This document shows positions 26,855 through 36,078 of a stretch of DNA of 64,000 nucleotides, piece after piece; position 1 is the stretch's first letter, and each line of letters opens with the position of its first letter. Position numbers and translations under genes: made by a program. The notes under the pieces were generated by a model, which was given only the letters and a program-made list of their open reading frames with translations, did no database searches and was not told the origin of the DNA. This DNA is from Paenibacillus sp. LHD-38 (lineage in GTDB: Bacteria; Bacillota; Bacilli; Paenibacillales; Paenibacillaceae): contig NZ_JAVIFU010000006.1 of NCBI RefSeq assembly GCF_031157315.1, forward strand, positions 62,001 to 126,000. The letters run 5' to 3'.

Positions 26855-29170
26855 ATGGATCTGTCTATCGTTAACAGGAAAAGCAAATGGATCTGGACCG
26901 CGGGTTCTTATGATCGAGACAGCGCATCATTTCTATACTTTCGGAAAGAAATTCATTTGGATCAGAATGTGAAATCCGCGGTTCTTCGCGTAAGCGCAGA
27001 CTCCAGATATCGCCTTTATGTCAATGGCGTTTCCATTGCGCAGGGGCCTTGCAAGGGAGACGATCAAGTCTGGTTTTATGACGAGGTGGATATCGGAACA
27101 GCGCTTCGGCCAGGTGTGAATGTATTCGCAGCGGTCGTCCTCCGTTACCCCCAGCAGCATGACCGGGGAAACCATTCTATCTGGAGAACGGATATGCCAG
27201 GCTTGTATCTGGACGGAGCAATCACGTTGGAGGAAGGGAACGAACTTTCCTTTGAAGCGGATGAGACTTGGAAATGCTTCTATGAGGATCGCATTCAACT
27301 AGGGCAAGCGAATCCTTATTTCGACCCGCTGTATATTACGGAAACCGCGAAAGGGAATATTCGCTCGCAGGGCTGGAAGCAAGCAGGCTTTGACGATCGT
27401 GATTGGACGGAGACGAAGGCCTATCCGATCAACCAAGTAAGAAAAGCCATTAGTCCAGGCGGGTTGACCCCTAGACCAATTCCTTTCCTTTATGAGAAGC
27501 CGAGCAGTTTTGAAAGCGTGGTGTGTGCAAGAACGCCAGATACGAATACCGACGAGTGGGCGAAGCTGATCGAAGCGCAGAGTGTCGTAACGATTCCGCC
27601 GTACACAAAGGCGATTGTCGAAATCAGCACGGGCAGCGAGGTAACGGGCTTTCTGGAAACGGCTTTTGCCGGAGGAGCTGGAGCAAACGTGTCTATTCTT
27701 AGCACGGAATCCTACGTGTATCCGGCCAAAGATAGGAAAGGGCATCTTCCAACTCCCGCGAAGGGAGACCGGACCGACTATATCCATGGACATCTGGAAG
27801 GCATGCCGGATACCTACCGGGTCGGCGGCTTCGGCACGATGGAGCAACCGGAGGAGTACGAACCATTCTGGTTTCGGACTTTTCGATTTGTCCAGTTCAC
27901 CGTGGAAACCGAAGCGGAGCCTTTGTCCTTCATAAGGCTAAGCTATCGGGAAACGGGGTATCCGCTTGAGGTTCAGACCAAGGTGGAAACTTCGGATGAA
28001 TCCTTACAAGCCATTTGGGAGATCAGCGAGCGAACCTTGCGCCTCTGCATGCATGAGACCTATGAGGACTGCCCGTATTACGAGCAGCTGCAATATGCGA
28101 TGGATTCGAGATCCCAAATCCTGTTTACGTATAATATCGCCGCCGATGATCGGTTGGCAAGAAAGTGTATCGATGATTTCTTCCGTTCCCAGCGTTACGA
28201 CGGTCTGACTAACAGCTGTTATCCGTCTACTGGACCTAACGTCATTCCCGGCTTCGCCATCTATTATATTCTCATGATCCATGACCATATGATGTACTTT
28301 GGCGACAAGAAGCTGGTTGAGAAGTATATGCCCTCCGTCGAAAGAGTCCTTCAGTTCTTCGACCAGCGTTTGGGAGAAACGGGATTGACGGCAAGGACAT
28401 CCGAGGGAGGGATGGGGAACCCCTATTGGTCCTTTGTCGATTGGGTAGCGACATGGAATACCGGCGTACCGAATGCCATCTATAAAGGGCCTGTAACCTT
28501 CGATTCTCTTCTGTACCGGATGGGGCTTCAGGCTGCGGCGGAATTGGCCAGATACGTGAATCGATTCGATTTGTCAGTACGCTTCCTGAAGAAAGCGGAA
28601 GTCATTAAGCGGGCAGTACTCGAATGCTGCGCGGGCAGAGACGGCTTGATTCAGGATGGTCCCGGCTTGGAAGAGTACAGCCAGCATGCCCAAGTGTTTG
28701 CGGTATTGACCGATGTGGTGACGGGAGCGAATGCGAAGGGATTGATGGAAAAAGCATTGACGGATGAAACTTTAGCGAAGTGCTCCGTTGCGATGGCTTA
28801 CTACCTCTTCCGCGCAGTGGAGAAAGTCGGCCTTTATCACAAAACCGATGAGTTATGGACATTATGGAGAGGGATGCTGGCCAAAAAATTGACGACATGC
28901 GTTGAAGATGACGTGATGGAACGAAGTGATTGTCATGCTTGGGGCTCTTTGATTCTGTATGAATTGCCAGCCATCGTTCTTGGAGTGCAGCCGGCAGAAC
29001 CAGGTTATGCGAGTGTCAAGGTAAGTCCTACTCCAGGCTATTTATCTTGGGCGAGAGGCGAAGTCGTGACGCCGAAGGGGCTGGTCAAAGTGAGTTGGGA
29101 AAAGGCAGAAGATAACGACAACATCAATCTCGCTGTTGAGGTACCGGAAGGGATAAAGTATGTGGTTTGA
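26855..29170 (+). CDS. GH78-like alpha-L-rhamnosidase family protein
   Basis: The 771-residue protein has an N-terminal beta-sandwich carbohydrate-binding region (about 10-160) and a second beta domain. An (alpha/alpha)6 barrel carries the GH78-type motif EDCPYYEQLQYAMDSR (about 404-419) and DWVATWNTGVPNA. A C-terminal beta domain follows (VSPTPGYLSWARGEVVTPKG). These features match GH78 alpha-L-rhamnosidases; related GH78-like proteins with other activities exist. There is no signal peptide, so it should act on imported sugar. It starts 15 bases after the permease with AAAGGGTGG and closes the module 1 operon. Confidence 0.8.
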   Translation: MDLSIVNRKSKWIWTAGSYDRDSASFLYFRKEIHLDQNVKSAVLRVSADSRYRLYVNGVSIAQGPCKGDDQVWFYDEVDIGTALRPGVNVFAAVVLRYPQQHDRGNHSIWRTDMPGLYLDGAITLEEGNELSFEADETWKCFYEDRIQLGQANPYFDPLYITETAKGNIRSQGWKQAGFDDRDWTETKAYPINQVRKAISPGGLTPRPIPFLYEKPSSFESVVCARTPDTNTDEWAKLIEAQSVVTIPPYTKAIVEISTGSEVTGFLETAFAGGAGANVSILSTESYVYPAKDRKGHLPTPAKGDRTDYIHGHLEGMPDTYRVGGFGTMEQPEEYEPFWFRTFRFVQFTVETEAEPLSFIRLSYRETGYPLEVQTKVETSDESLQAIWEISERTLRLCMHETYEDCPYYEQLQYAMDSRSQILFTYNIAADDRLARKCIDDFFRSQRYDGLTNSCYPSTGPNVIPGFAIYYILMIHDHMMYFGDKKLVEKYMPSVERVLQFFDQRLGETGLTARTSEGGMGNPYWSFVDWVATWNTGVPNAIYKGPVTFDSLLYRMGLQAAAELARYVNRFDLSVRFLKKAEVIKRAVLECCAGRDGLIQDGPGLEEYSQHAQVFAVLTDVVTGANAKGLMEKALTDETLAKCSVAMAYYLFRAVEKVGLYHKTDELWTLWRGMLAKKLTTCVEDDVMERSDCHAWGSLILYELPAIVLGVQPAEPGYASVKVSPTPGYLSWARGEVVTPKGLVKVSWEKAEDNDNINLAVEVPEGIKYVV

Positions 29171-29179
29171 TTGAGATTG

Positions 29180-29237
29180 ACAAAGAGGCTGTCCAAAAGT
29201 CATTGAAGATGACGAAGGGCGGCCTTTATTTTTATTT
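29180..29237 (+). terminator. Terminator, copy B of a repeated element
   Basis: Closely related to 14941-14995 (shared acaaagagg, tgtccaaaagtcat and gatgacg blocks). The stem arms AAAGAGGCTGTCC and GGGCGGCCTTT pair imperfectly and are followed by ATTTTTATTTT. Confidence 0.6.
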
Positions 29238-29259
29238 TCTATCTAACATGCAATATAAT

Positions 29260-29324
29260 GTCGAGATATCGCTATTCACGATGTCGTGATTTTGTTAGTT
29301 GGCAACGAACACTGTAGCTATAAT
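29260..29324 (+). promoter_or_regulatory. Direct-repeat promoter P2 (module 2 binding protein)
   Basis: GTCG at 29260 and 29283 (23 bp apart), each followed after 7 bases by GCTATT and GTTAGT, and a TATAAT -10 at 29319-29324, 19 bp after the second hexamer. The geometry is identical to P1 and P3. Confidence 0.75.
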
Positions 29325-29361
29325 GAAGTTGTAAGCACACACAATCCTATGGGGGGATCAT

Positions 29362-30903
29362 ATGAAAAGGAAGATGAAGGTTGTCTCGTTATTGCTAGCC
29401 GTTTCGCTTATCACAACAATGGTTACCGCATGCTCAAGCAACAACAAAAACAACAGTAATCCATCTAATGAAGCGAATGCAGGACAAGCAACTGAGAATA
29501 CTGGAAAGGCTGCATTGGAGCCTTACGAAATTACGATGGCATTGCCGATATTCGGAGCAGAACCGAAGGACATGGCTGAGGTAGAAGCGGCAATCAATAA
29601 AATTACGCAATCGAAAATTAATGCTACCGTTGATATATTACCAATCAGCATCGGTGCGTATTCACAACAGATGAACTTGATGTTTTCGGGCGGCGAAAAG
29701 CTGGATCTAGGCTTTACATTCGGTTCTGGCGGGATGTACAACGCGGCTGCGGCATCCGGGAAATTGTTGCAAATCGATGATCTACTAAAGGAATATGGAC
29801 AAGGCATCACTGAGGCTGTTGGTGAACAATATGTAAACGTTCCTAAGGTGAATGGGAAACTCTACGGTGTTCCAATCGTCGACGCCTACGCGAAGGGTAC
29901 GGATTACTATCTGCGCAAAGACCTAGTCGATAAGCATCAGATTGACGTTGCATCGATCGAAACCTTAGATGATGTAGAGAATGTTCTGAAGACGATTAAG
30001 GAGAAAGAGCCGAACATCATTCCGCTTGGCGTATCACCGGGCCTCGGACCTGTTACTTCTTTTGCAGATTACGATGGGTTGGGAGACAGACTTGGCGTCC
30101 TTCCGGGTTATGACAATGCTCTGAAAATCACTAACTTATTTGAGACTGAGGAATATGCCGATAAACTGTGTCGGGTACACAAATGGTTCAAAGCCGGTTA
30201 TATCAATAAAGATGCGGCAACGACAACAGTGCTTCCAAATGCACAAATCAAAGCTGGCCGTACATTTAGCGCAATCTATCCGAGTTCTCCAGGGCAGAAA
30301 GAGGGAATCGAGCTCGAAGTGGGCTATGAGCTTGTAAGAGCTGAATTATATCCTCCACATGCAGCGACTGGCAGTGTAATGAGCGGATTGTGGACCATTG
30401 CCCAACATTCGGAAAATCCAGAGCGAGCAATGATGTTCCTAAATTTAATGTATTCCGATAAGGATATCGCCAATCTACTCGTATGGGGTATCGAAGGTAA
30501 ACATCATATTAAGATATCGGACACAACAGCCGATTATCCGGAAGGTCTGGACATCAATACGGTAGGTTACAACATGAAAAGCTTTGTTTGGATTATGGGA
30601 AATCAAAGACTCTCTTACCTATCGAAGACGGACAACCCGAAATTGCGTGAGATTGAACTAGGATATGAGGCACAGAGTATCCCTTCCAAGGCAATGGGCT
30701 TCTTATTTGACGAAGGACCTGTCAAGAATGAGGGAGTTGCTCTGAAAAATGTCATTGAACAATATGCTCAAAGTTTGGAGACTGGTACGGTCGATCCAGA
30801 GAAGAGGCTGAAGGAATTCAACGACAAGCTCAAAGCAGCAGGCATTGAGAAGTACATGGCAGAGAAGCAGAAGCAGCTTGATACTTGGGCTTCGACCAAG
30901 TAA
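29362..30903 (+). CDS. Sugar ABC transporter binding lipoprotein (module 2)
   Basis: The 513-residue lipoprotein has lipobox VTAC (Cys24), a Ser/Asn-rich linker and the same fold as the module 1 protein. Shared blocks are visible along the length (for example PIFG, QQ(M/I)NLM, NLFETEEY, KDAAT, AEKQKQLD). The two are paralogues. It delivers an oligosaccharide to the permeases at 36079 and 37058, with three hydrolase genes lying between. ATG 29362 follows GGGGGATC. It is transcribed from P2. Confidence 0.88.
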   Translation: MKRKMKVVSLLLAVSLITTMVTACSSNNKNNSNPSNEANAGQATENTGKAALEPYEITMALPIFGAEPKDMAEVEAAINKITQSKINATVDILPISIGAYSQQMNLMFSGGEKLDLGFTFGSGGMYNAAAASGKLLQIDDLLKEYGQGITEAVGEQYVNVPKVNGKLYGVPIVDAYAKGTDYYLRKDLVDKHQIDVASIETLDDVENVLKTIKEKEPNIIPLGVSPGLGPVTSFADYDGLGDRLGVLPGYDNALKITNLFETEEYADKLCRVHKWFKAGYINKDAATTTVLPNAQIKAGRTFSAIYPSSPGQKEGIELEVGYELVRAELYPPHAATGSVMSGLWTIAQHSENPERAMMFLNLMYSDKDIANLLVWGIEGKHHIKISDTTADYPEGLDINTVGYNMKSFVWIMGNQRLSYLSKTDNPKLREIELGYEAQSIPSKAMGFLFDEGPVKNEGVALKNVIEQYAQSLETGTVDPEKRLKEFNDKLKAAGIEKYMAEKQKQLDTWASTK

Positions 30904-30924
30904 AAGAGTAGTGTAGTGAATGCT

Positions 30925-30955
30925 AAGGCAGGATCTAAATGGTCCTGCCTTTTTT
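30925..30955 (+). terminator. Terminator after the module 2 binding-protein gene
   Basis: AAGGCAGGA (30925-30933) pairs with TCCTGCCTT (30943-30951), followed by a T-run. Some readthrough to the hydrolase genes is likely, because no strong promoter is seen before 30998. Confidence 0.8.
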
Positions 30956-30997
30956 CTAGACACCGTGGCAAAATCTTATATAAAGGAAGGATCTATC

Positions 30998-32056
30998 ATG
31001 CAAATATCGATTAAACCGGGACAGGTTTGGCTGGACACCGATGGAAAACGAATCCAGGCTCACGGAGGCTCCATATTCTACGAGAGCGATACGTTCTATT
31101 GGTACGGTGAGAACAAAGAGAAAACGACACCTGGCAGCGGGATCTGGCACTGGGGAGTACGCTGTTACTCTTCGAAGGACCTTTACAACTGGAAGGATGA
31201 GGGAAACATCATCTTGCCAGAGGAGGACGATATTGCATCTGCTCTTCACCCGACAAGCCATATGGACCGGCCACATATTATTTTCAACAAGGAAACCGGA
31301 AAATATGTATGTTGGCTGAAAATCATGGAAAAGGATCATACTCAGACGCTAACTATCCTGACTGCAGATCGACTGCTGGGACCTTATACGATCGTGAAGA
31401 CAAATTACCGTCCATTAAATATGAGCGCTGGGGATTTTGATTTAGTCATTGCAGAGGACGGAAAGGCTTACTACTATTTCGAGCGGATTCATTGTGAGCT
31501 CATATGTGCGGACTTGACGTCTGACTATACCGACGTTACGGGATATTACTCCACTCATTTCCCGAATATTCATCCGCCCTTCGTTCGTGAAGCACCTGCT
31601 CATTTTGAACGTAGAGGCCTTCAATATTTAGTGACATCGGGAACGACAGGCTATTATTCGAATCCATCAGAAGTCGCTTGCGCGAGAACCTATCACGGTC
31701 CTTTCGAAATTTTGGGCAACCCGCATGTTAACGACACGACGAATACATCCTTCCGGTCCCAGATCTCATCCGTATTTAAGCATCCGCTGAAGAAAGATCT
31801 CTATATCTCGTTGGGAGATCGCTGGATTACTAATGAAGCAGGGTTTATTCCTTATGAAGATATTAAGAATGGCTTTGATCGAATGTACAATCCTGATCGA
31901 GCGGACGAGCCATTCCCTACCACGCGGACAAGCCAGCCCTATAATGCAGAAGAGAATACGAATAAAGCCGATTATGTATGGCTGCCATTCCGCTTTGACG
32001 GGAAAATGGCTTATCTGGACTGGAAAGAAGAATGGCGGACTGAAGATTACGAATAG
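30998..32056 (+). CDS. GH43-like glycoside hydrolase
   Basis: The 352-residue protein has five-bladed propeller features of GH43-type enzymes. The opening segment AHGGSIFYESDTFYWYGENKE is typical of the subgroup that includes exo-beta-1,3-galactanases, and SKDLYNWKDEGN and MDRPHIIFNKETGKYVCW are propeller repeats. There is no signal peptide. The precise activity (galactanase, arabinofuranosidase or xylosidase) is not decided by what I can see. ATG 30998 follows AAGGAAGG; the reading frame also extends upstream through the terminator, which is not used. Confidence 0.7.
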   Translation: MQISIKPGQVWLDTDGKRIQAHGGSIFYESDTFYWYGENKEKTTPGSGIWHWGVRCYSSKDLYNWKDEGNIILPEEDDIASALHPTSHMDRPHIIFNKETGKYVCWLKIMEKDHTQTLTILTADRLLGPYTIVKTNYRPLNMSAGDFDLVIAEDGKAYYYFERIHCELICADLTSDYTDVTGYYSTHFPNIHPPFVREAPAHFERRGLQYLVTSGTTGYYSNPSEVACARTYHGPFEILGNPHVNDTTNTSFRSQISSVFKHPLKKDLYISLGDRWITNEAGFIPYEDIKNGFDRMYNPDRADEPFPTTRTSQPYNAEENTNKADYVWLPFRFDGKMAYLDWKEEWRTEDYE

Positions 32057-32063
32057 GAAGCGC

Positions 32064-32096
32064 AGGCCAGCCGGATTACTTGGTTGGCCTTTCTTA
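32064..32096 (+). terminator. Terminator after the GH43-like gene
   Basis: AGGCCAGCC (32064-32072) pairs with GGTTGGCCT (32082-32090) with one wobble pair, followed by TTCTTAT. Confidence 0.6.
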
Positions 32097-32211
32097 TACG
32101 CTGATCCCCTCGTTGTTACTTCCATGTTAGGGCAGGTACGGTTTTATAACATAGTGGTCAACATCGATTCCAGACAAGCGGGTATGCAGAATTGTAAAGG
32201 GAGGTTATTTT

Positions 32212-33228
32212 ATGGATGCGAGGGAAATGGTTTCGCTTAGTGAAGCACATAAAAAATTTTTTCAGGTTGGTGCCTGTCTTAGTAATGAGAGCATAAAAAG
32301 ACATGATGCCATCATCAAAAAGCACTTTAATTGTGCAGTTGCGGAAAACGCAATGAAATGGGGCCCAATAGAGCCAAAAGAAGGGATCTTTACATTTGCA
32401 GAGGCCGATGAAATTGTGAAATATTCGCATGATAACCAGATGGCACTTCGTGCACATGCGCCAATATGGCATATGATGGTGCCGGATGATGTATTTATGG
32501 ATGGAGGCAAGCCTGCTTCCAGAGAACATCTTATTGAGCGTATCGACAGCCACACAAAGGCGTTCTGCGAGCATTTCAAAGGACAGTTTTCCAGTTGGGA
32601 TGTAGTAAACGAGGCAATAAACGATTTTCCCGGGGAAGATTTGAGACAGTCCAAGTGGTTGGAATTAATCGGCCCCGATTATATCGATATAGCTTATCAT
32701 ATTGCAAGACAGTACGCACCCGATGTACAGCTTTTCTACAATGATTACAACGAATTTGTTCCCTATAAGCGTGAGCGCATGTTGAAACTAGTAAAAGGGA
32801 TGTTAGACAGGGGAGTACCGCTTGATGGTATGGGATTACAGGCTCATGTCAATATCGTAGAATGCAATCTGGATGAATATGAGCGTACAGTGGAAGCATT
32901 TGCTGCCTTAGGATTACGGATCCATATTACTGAGATGGATGTCAATCCCTATTCTCTTCGGGACCGTGTATTCCCGCCATCCTCTCCAATTACCGAGGAA
33001 ATGCATCAGAAACAGGAACAATTATATCGCGGAATATTTGATATCTGCCGTCGTTACTCTGATGTGGTAGACGCAGTATTGACCTGGGGTGTTGCAGATG
33101 ACATGACCTGGCTAGACCGTGAGTTCTGCGCTGGACGTGAACATCAGCCCCTGCTATTTGATCAGAATAACAATATAAAGAAGTGGACAGAGCAAATTAT
33201 TGAAGATGCCATGAGGTACAACGGTTAA
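32212..33228 (+). CDS. GH10 endo-beta-1,4-xylanase, intracellular
   Basis: The 338-residue enzyme is a single GH10 TIM barrel without signal peptide. The acid/base E134 in WDVVNEAI and nucleophile E241 in HITEMDV are both present, as are the flanking KWGPIEP and HAPIWH substrate-site motifs. Cytoplasmic GH10 enzymes in Bacillales trim short xylo-oligosaccharides, often decorated with glucuronic acid, after import. ATG 32212 follows AAAGGGAGG. Its presence suggests that module 2, at least in part, handles xylan fragments. Confidence 0.92.
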   Translation: MDAREMVSLSEAHKKFFQVGACLSNESIKRHDAIIKKHFNCAVAENAMKWGPIEPKEGIFTFAEADEIVKYSHDNQMALRAHAPIWHMMVPDDVFMDGGKPASREHLIERIDSHTKAFCEHFKGQFSSWDVVNEAINDFPGEDLRQSKWLELIGPDYIDIAYHIARQYAPDVQLFYNDYNEFVPYKRERMLKLVKGMLDRGVPLDGMGLQAHVNIVECNLDEYERTVEAFAALGLRIHITEMDVNPYSLRDRVFPPSSPITEEMHQKQEQLYRGIFDICRRYSDVVDAVLTWGVADDMTWLDREFCAGREHQPLLFDQNNNIKKWTEQIIEDAMRYNG

Positions 33229-33279
33229 AAGTGATAAAAAAGCATTGTGGTCACATCCACGAAAAGGAGCGAGTTGTGT

Positions 33280-35907
33280 ATGCAATCGAAACTGTATGAT
33301 GTGCTAACAGGAAACGAAGATAATTATATTTTGCCATTCTTCTGGCAGCATGGGGAAGAGGAAGAGATTCTCCGGGAAGAAATGGCTCGAATCCATGAGT
33401 CGGGAATTCGGGCGGTTTGCGTGGAATCGAGACCGCATCCAGACTTCCTAGGAACCAAATGGTGGAAGGATATAGACGTGATATTGGACGAGGCAAGAAC
33501 GCGCGGCATGCGGGTATGGATCTTGGATGATGACCACTTTCCAACCGGTCATGCGGCAGGCCGAGTGAAAGAGGCGCCTACAGAGCTTCGCCGTCTCTTT
33601 TTGTCAGAAAGCCATGTTGATGCCATCGGACCACGAGATCACTCTTCGTTCATCGTATCCGCTTTGCCTTATGCACCGGGCTACAGCAACGGAGGCACAT
33701 TGTTTGCAGTCGTTGCGGTTAAGCGTGATCCGGTAACGGGCGTATTAACAGAAGAGTCCATCGATTTGACTCATTTGGTCGAGAACGGAATGTTGTACTG
33801 GAACGTTCCAGAAGGGTACTGGAGGATCTTCTCGCTGATCGAAAGCGAGCATGGAGGCGACCCGGACAAGCGCGACTATGTCAATCTGCTTGTTGCGGAA
33901 TCCGTCCGCATCCTGATCGATACGGTACATGAATCCTTCTACGCACGCTACCGTGATGATTTCGGCGATACCTTGGCTGGCTTTTTCTCCGATGAACCAG
34001 GGTTTTATAACGATAAAGATACATGGGACTTTAATTCCAAACCAGGAAAAAAAGGAGTCTCACTGCCATGGAGCAAGGAGATGTTCAGCTTGATGGAGTT
34101 GGAGTTCGGCTCCGATTATAAGAAGCATTTACCCCTTCTTTGGCACGAGGGAGGCGAGAGCATGTCGCGAATGCGTTATAGCTACATGAATCTGGTAAGC
34201 AGGCTTTATGCGGACAATTTCACCACACAGATTGGCGATTGGTGCCGGGAGCGTGGGGTTGAGTATATTGGTCATGTACTGGAAGATAGCAATGTTCATG
34301 CTCGGCTCGGCAGCGGCGCGGGTCACTTCTATCGGGCGCTTGGTGGACAAGATATGTCAGGACTGGATGTCGTGCTCTGGCAGCTCAGACCCGGATTTGA
34401 TGATATTCCGGCAAGAGGGTTTGTAGGTGAAGGGGATTCAGAGTTTTTTAACTACGGTATGGCAAAGATGGCTGTATCGCTTGCTCATCTGGATCCGAAG
34501 AAGAAGGGGCGTACCATGGCAGAGGTGTTCGGCGCTTATGGCTGGGCGGAAGGGCTGAAGCTGATGAAATGGCTAACAGACCATATGCTTGTACGTGGCG
34601 TGAATTATTTCGTTCCGCATGCCTTCTCACCTAAAGAATATCCGGATAGAGATTGCCCTCCGCATCTCTATGCCAGAGGTAAGAATCCACAGTTTCGTTA
34701 TTACAAATACTTGAATGATTATACGAACCGACTGAGTCATCTGCTGTCGGGAGGCACGCATGTTGCGACGGCGGCCGTTCTTTACCATGCAGAAGCAGAG
34801 TGGTCAGGTGACTATATGTATTTTCACAAGCCTGTTAAAGAACTGTTGAGAAATCAGATCGATTGTGATGTATTGCCGTGCGACACAATTGTTAACGAAG
34901 TTAGCGTGCGGGACGGGAAACTCGTGATGATGAATGAAACCTTTGAATGCTTGATAGTTCCGTACAGCGAGGCACTTCCAGGGAATGTGCTGACTCGTAT
35001 GGTTAGTTTGGCTGAGCAAGGATTGCCCATCTTCTTCATTAACGGTCTTCCGAGCCGATCGAGCGAGGGGAAACTGAGCCCGGATCAGATTGATCTCCTC
35101 ACAACGAACGAGAGAGTAGAGGTTGTTCCGCTTGAGGAGCTTGCGGATAGACTGAAAAAATCCGGCTACTACGATATCCAGCTCAAGGACAGTGAACCGT
35201 ATTTACGTTCCTATCATATGAGACATTCGGACATGGACGTCTTCATGTTCTTTAACGAGCATCCGAGTCTAAATGTGGATACGGAGGTTCATCTGCCCGT
35301 TTCCGAATATGTGCAAGTATACGATGCCTATACCAATAAGGTTCTTCATTTGGATAGTGTGAAAGAGGGAGATCGTACGGCATTGAGACTCAAACTGGAG
35401 GCTTCAGAAACGATCGTTGTCATTGCAGGAGCACAGATTGGTGAAGTAGATGCACCAAAGCAGATGGTAAATGAGAAGCAAATCATGTCGATCCAAGGAC
35501 CATGGTCAGTGTCAACGTCAACCTCCGAACAGTACCCGCTATTTATTCCTTGGAAAGAGATAGACAAGGTCACCGATTTAAGCAAACCAGGTCTGCTGCC
35601 TTCCTTCTCCGGGACGTTTCGTTATGAAACTAACTTGAGTTGGTCGTCAGCATCCGGTAATCGCGCCGTGATTGATCTTGGGGAAGCATTCGAAACGGCC
35701 GAAGTGTTCTTGAATGGCGTATCAGCGGGTGTTCGTATTTCCGCTCCATATCGTTTTGAACTAAGCGATCTCATCCAGGAGGGCAATAATATGCTTTCCA
35801 TTGAAGTTACCAATACGCTCGTTAAGGAAACGCCTGATTTCTTCTCGCGCCTAGGTCAGCTTGAACCAAGCGGATTGTTAGGCCCTGTACGATTATTTGG
35901 TGCTTAA
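33280..35907 (+). CDS. Large glycoside hydrolase, GH106-like
   Basis: The 875-residue protein has an N-terminal barrel-like region (FFWQHGEEEEILREEMARI, then GIRAVCVESRPHPDF and VWILDDDHFPTGHAAG). The C-terminal GH2-type jelly roll (about 770-875) reads IDLGEAFETAEVFLNG. This combination is seen in GH106 alpha-L-rhamnosidases and related uncharacterised families. There is no signal peptide. ATG 33280 is chosen, 10 bases after AAAGGAG. It lies between GH10 and the permeases in module 2. I am confident it is a carbohydrate-active enzyme but not of the exact family. Confidence 0.65.
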   Translation: MQSKLYDVLTGNEDNYILPFFWQHGEEEEILREEMARIHESGIRAVCVESRPHPDFLGTKWWKDIDVILDEARTRGMRVWILDDDHFPTGHAAGRVKEAPTELRRLFLSESHVDAIGPRDHSSFIVSALPYAPGYSNGGTLFAVVAVKRDPVTGVLTEESIDLTHLVENGMLYWNVPEGYWRIFSLIESEHGGDPDKRDYVNLLVAESVRILIDTVHESFYARYRDDFGDTLAGFFSDEPGFYNDKDTWDFNSKPGKKGVSLPWSKEMFSLMELEFGSDYKKHLPLLWHEGGESMSRMRYSYMNLVSRLYADNFTTQIGDWCRERGVEYIGHVLEDSNVHARLGSGAGHFYRALGGQDMSGLDVVLWQLRPGFDDIPARGFVGEGDSEFFNYGMAKMAVSLAHLDPKKKGRTMAEVFGAYGWAEGLKLMKWLTDHMLVRGVNYFVPHAFSPKEYPDRDCPPHLYARGKNPQFRYYKYLNDYTNRLSHLLSGGTHVATAAVLYHAEAEWSGDYMYFHKPVKELLRNQIDCDVLPCDTIVNEVSVRDGKLVMMNETFECLIVPYSEALPGNVLTRMVSLAEQGLPIFFINGLPSRSSEGKLSPDQIDLLTTNERVEVVPLEELADRLKKSGYYDIQLKDSEPYLRSYHMRHSDMDVFMFFNEHPSLNVDTEVHLPVSEYVQVYDAYTNKVLHLDSVKEGDRTALRLKLEASETIVVIAGAQIGEVDAPKQMVNEKQIMSIQGPWSVSTSTSEQYPLFIPWKEIDKVTDLSKPGLLPSFSGTFRYETNLSWSSASGNRAVIDLGEAFETAEVFLNGVSAGVRISAPYRFELSDLIQEGNNMLSIEVTNTLVKETPDFFSRLGQLEPSGLLGPVRLFGA

Positions 35908-35916
35908 ATGTACAAG

Positions 35917-35953
35917 AGACGAAAGCGCCACATCGGTTGTGGCGCTTTCGTCT
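35917..35953 (+). terminator. 16-bp perfect palindromic hairpin
   Basis: AGACGAAAGCGCCACA (35917-35932) pairs perfectly with TGTGGCGCTTTCGTCT (35938-35953) around a 5-base loop. It separates the hydrolase genes from the permease transcript. The T-run is short. Confidence 0.75.
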
Positions 35954-35970
35954 GTTACGGCTCGATAGAT

Positions 35971-36035
35971 GTCGACAATTCACTATTGAGAAAGTCGACA
36001 TACTGTTAGTTACACATCGGATTGTCCCTTATGAT
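35971..36035 (+). promoter_or_regulatory. Direct-repeat promoter P3 (module 2 permeases)
   Basis: GTCGAC at 35971 and 35994 (23 bp apart), followed after GTCG-N7 by ACTATT and GTTAGT, then TATGAT at 36030-36035, 19 bp after the second hexamer. It is the third copy of the same geometry. Confidence 0.75.
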
Positions 36036-36078
36036 GAGAGTATGAAACATAAGATAAGGACAAGGAAGGGATTCGCTT

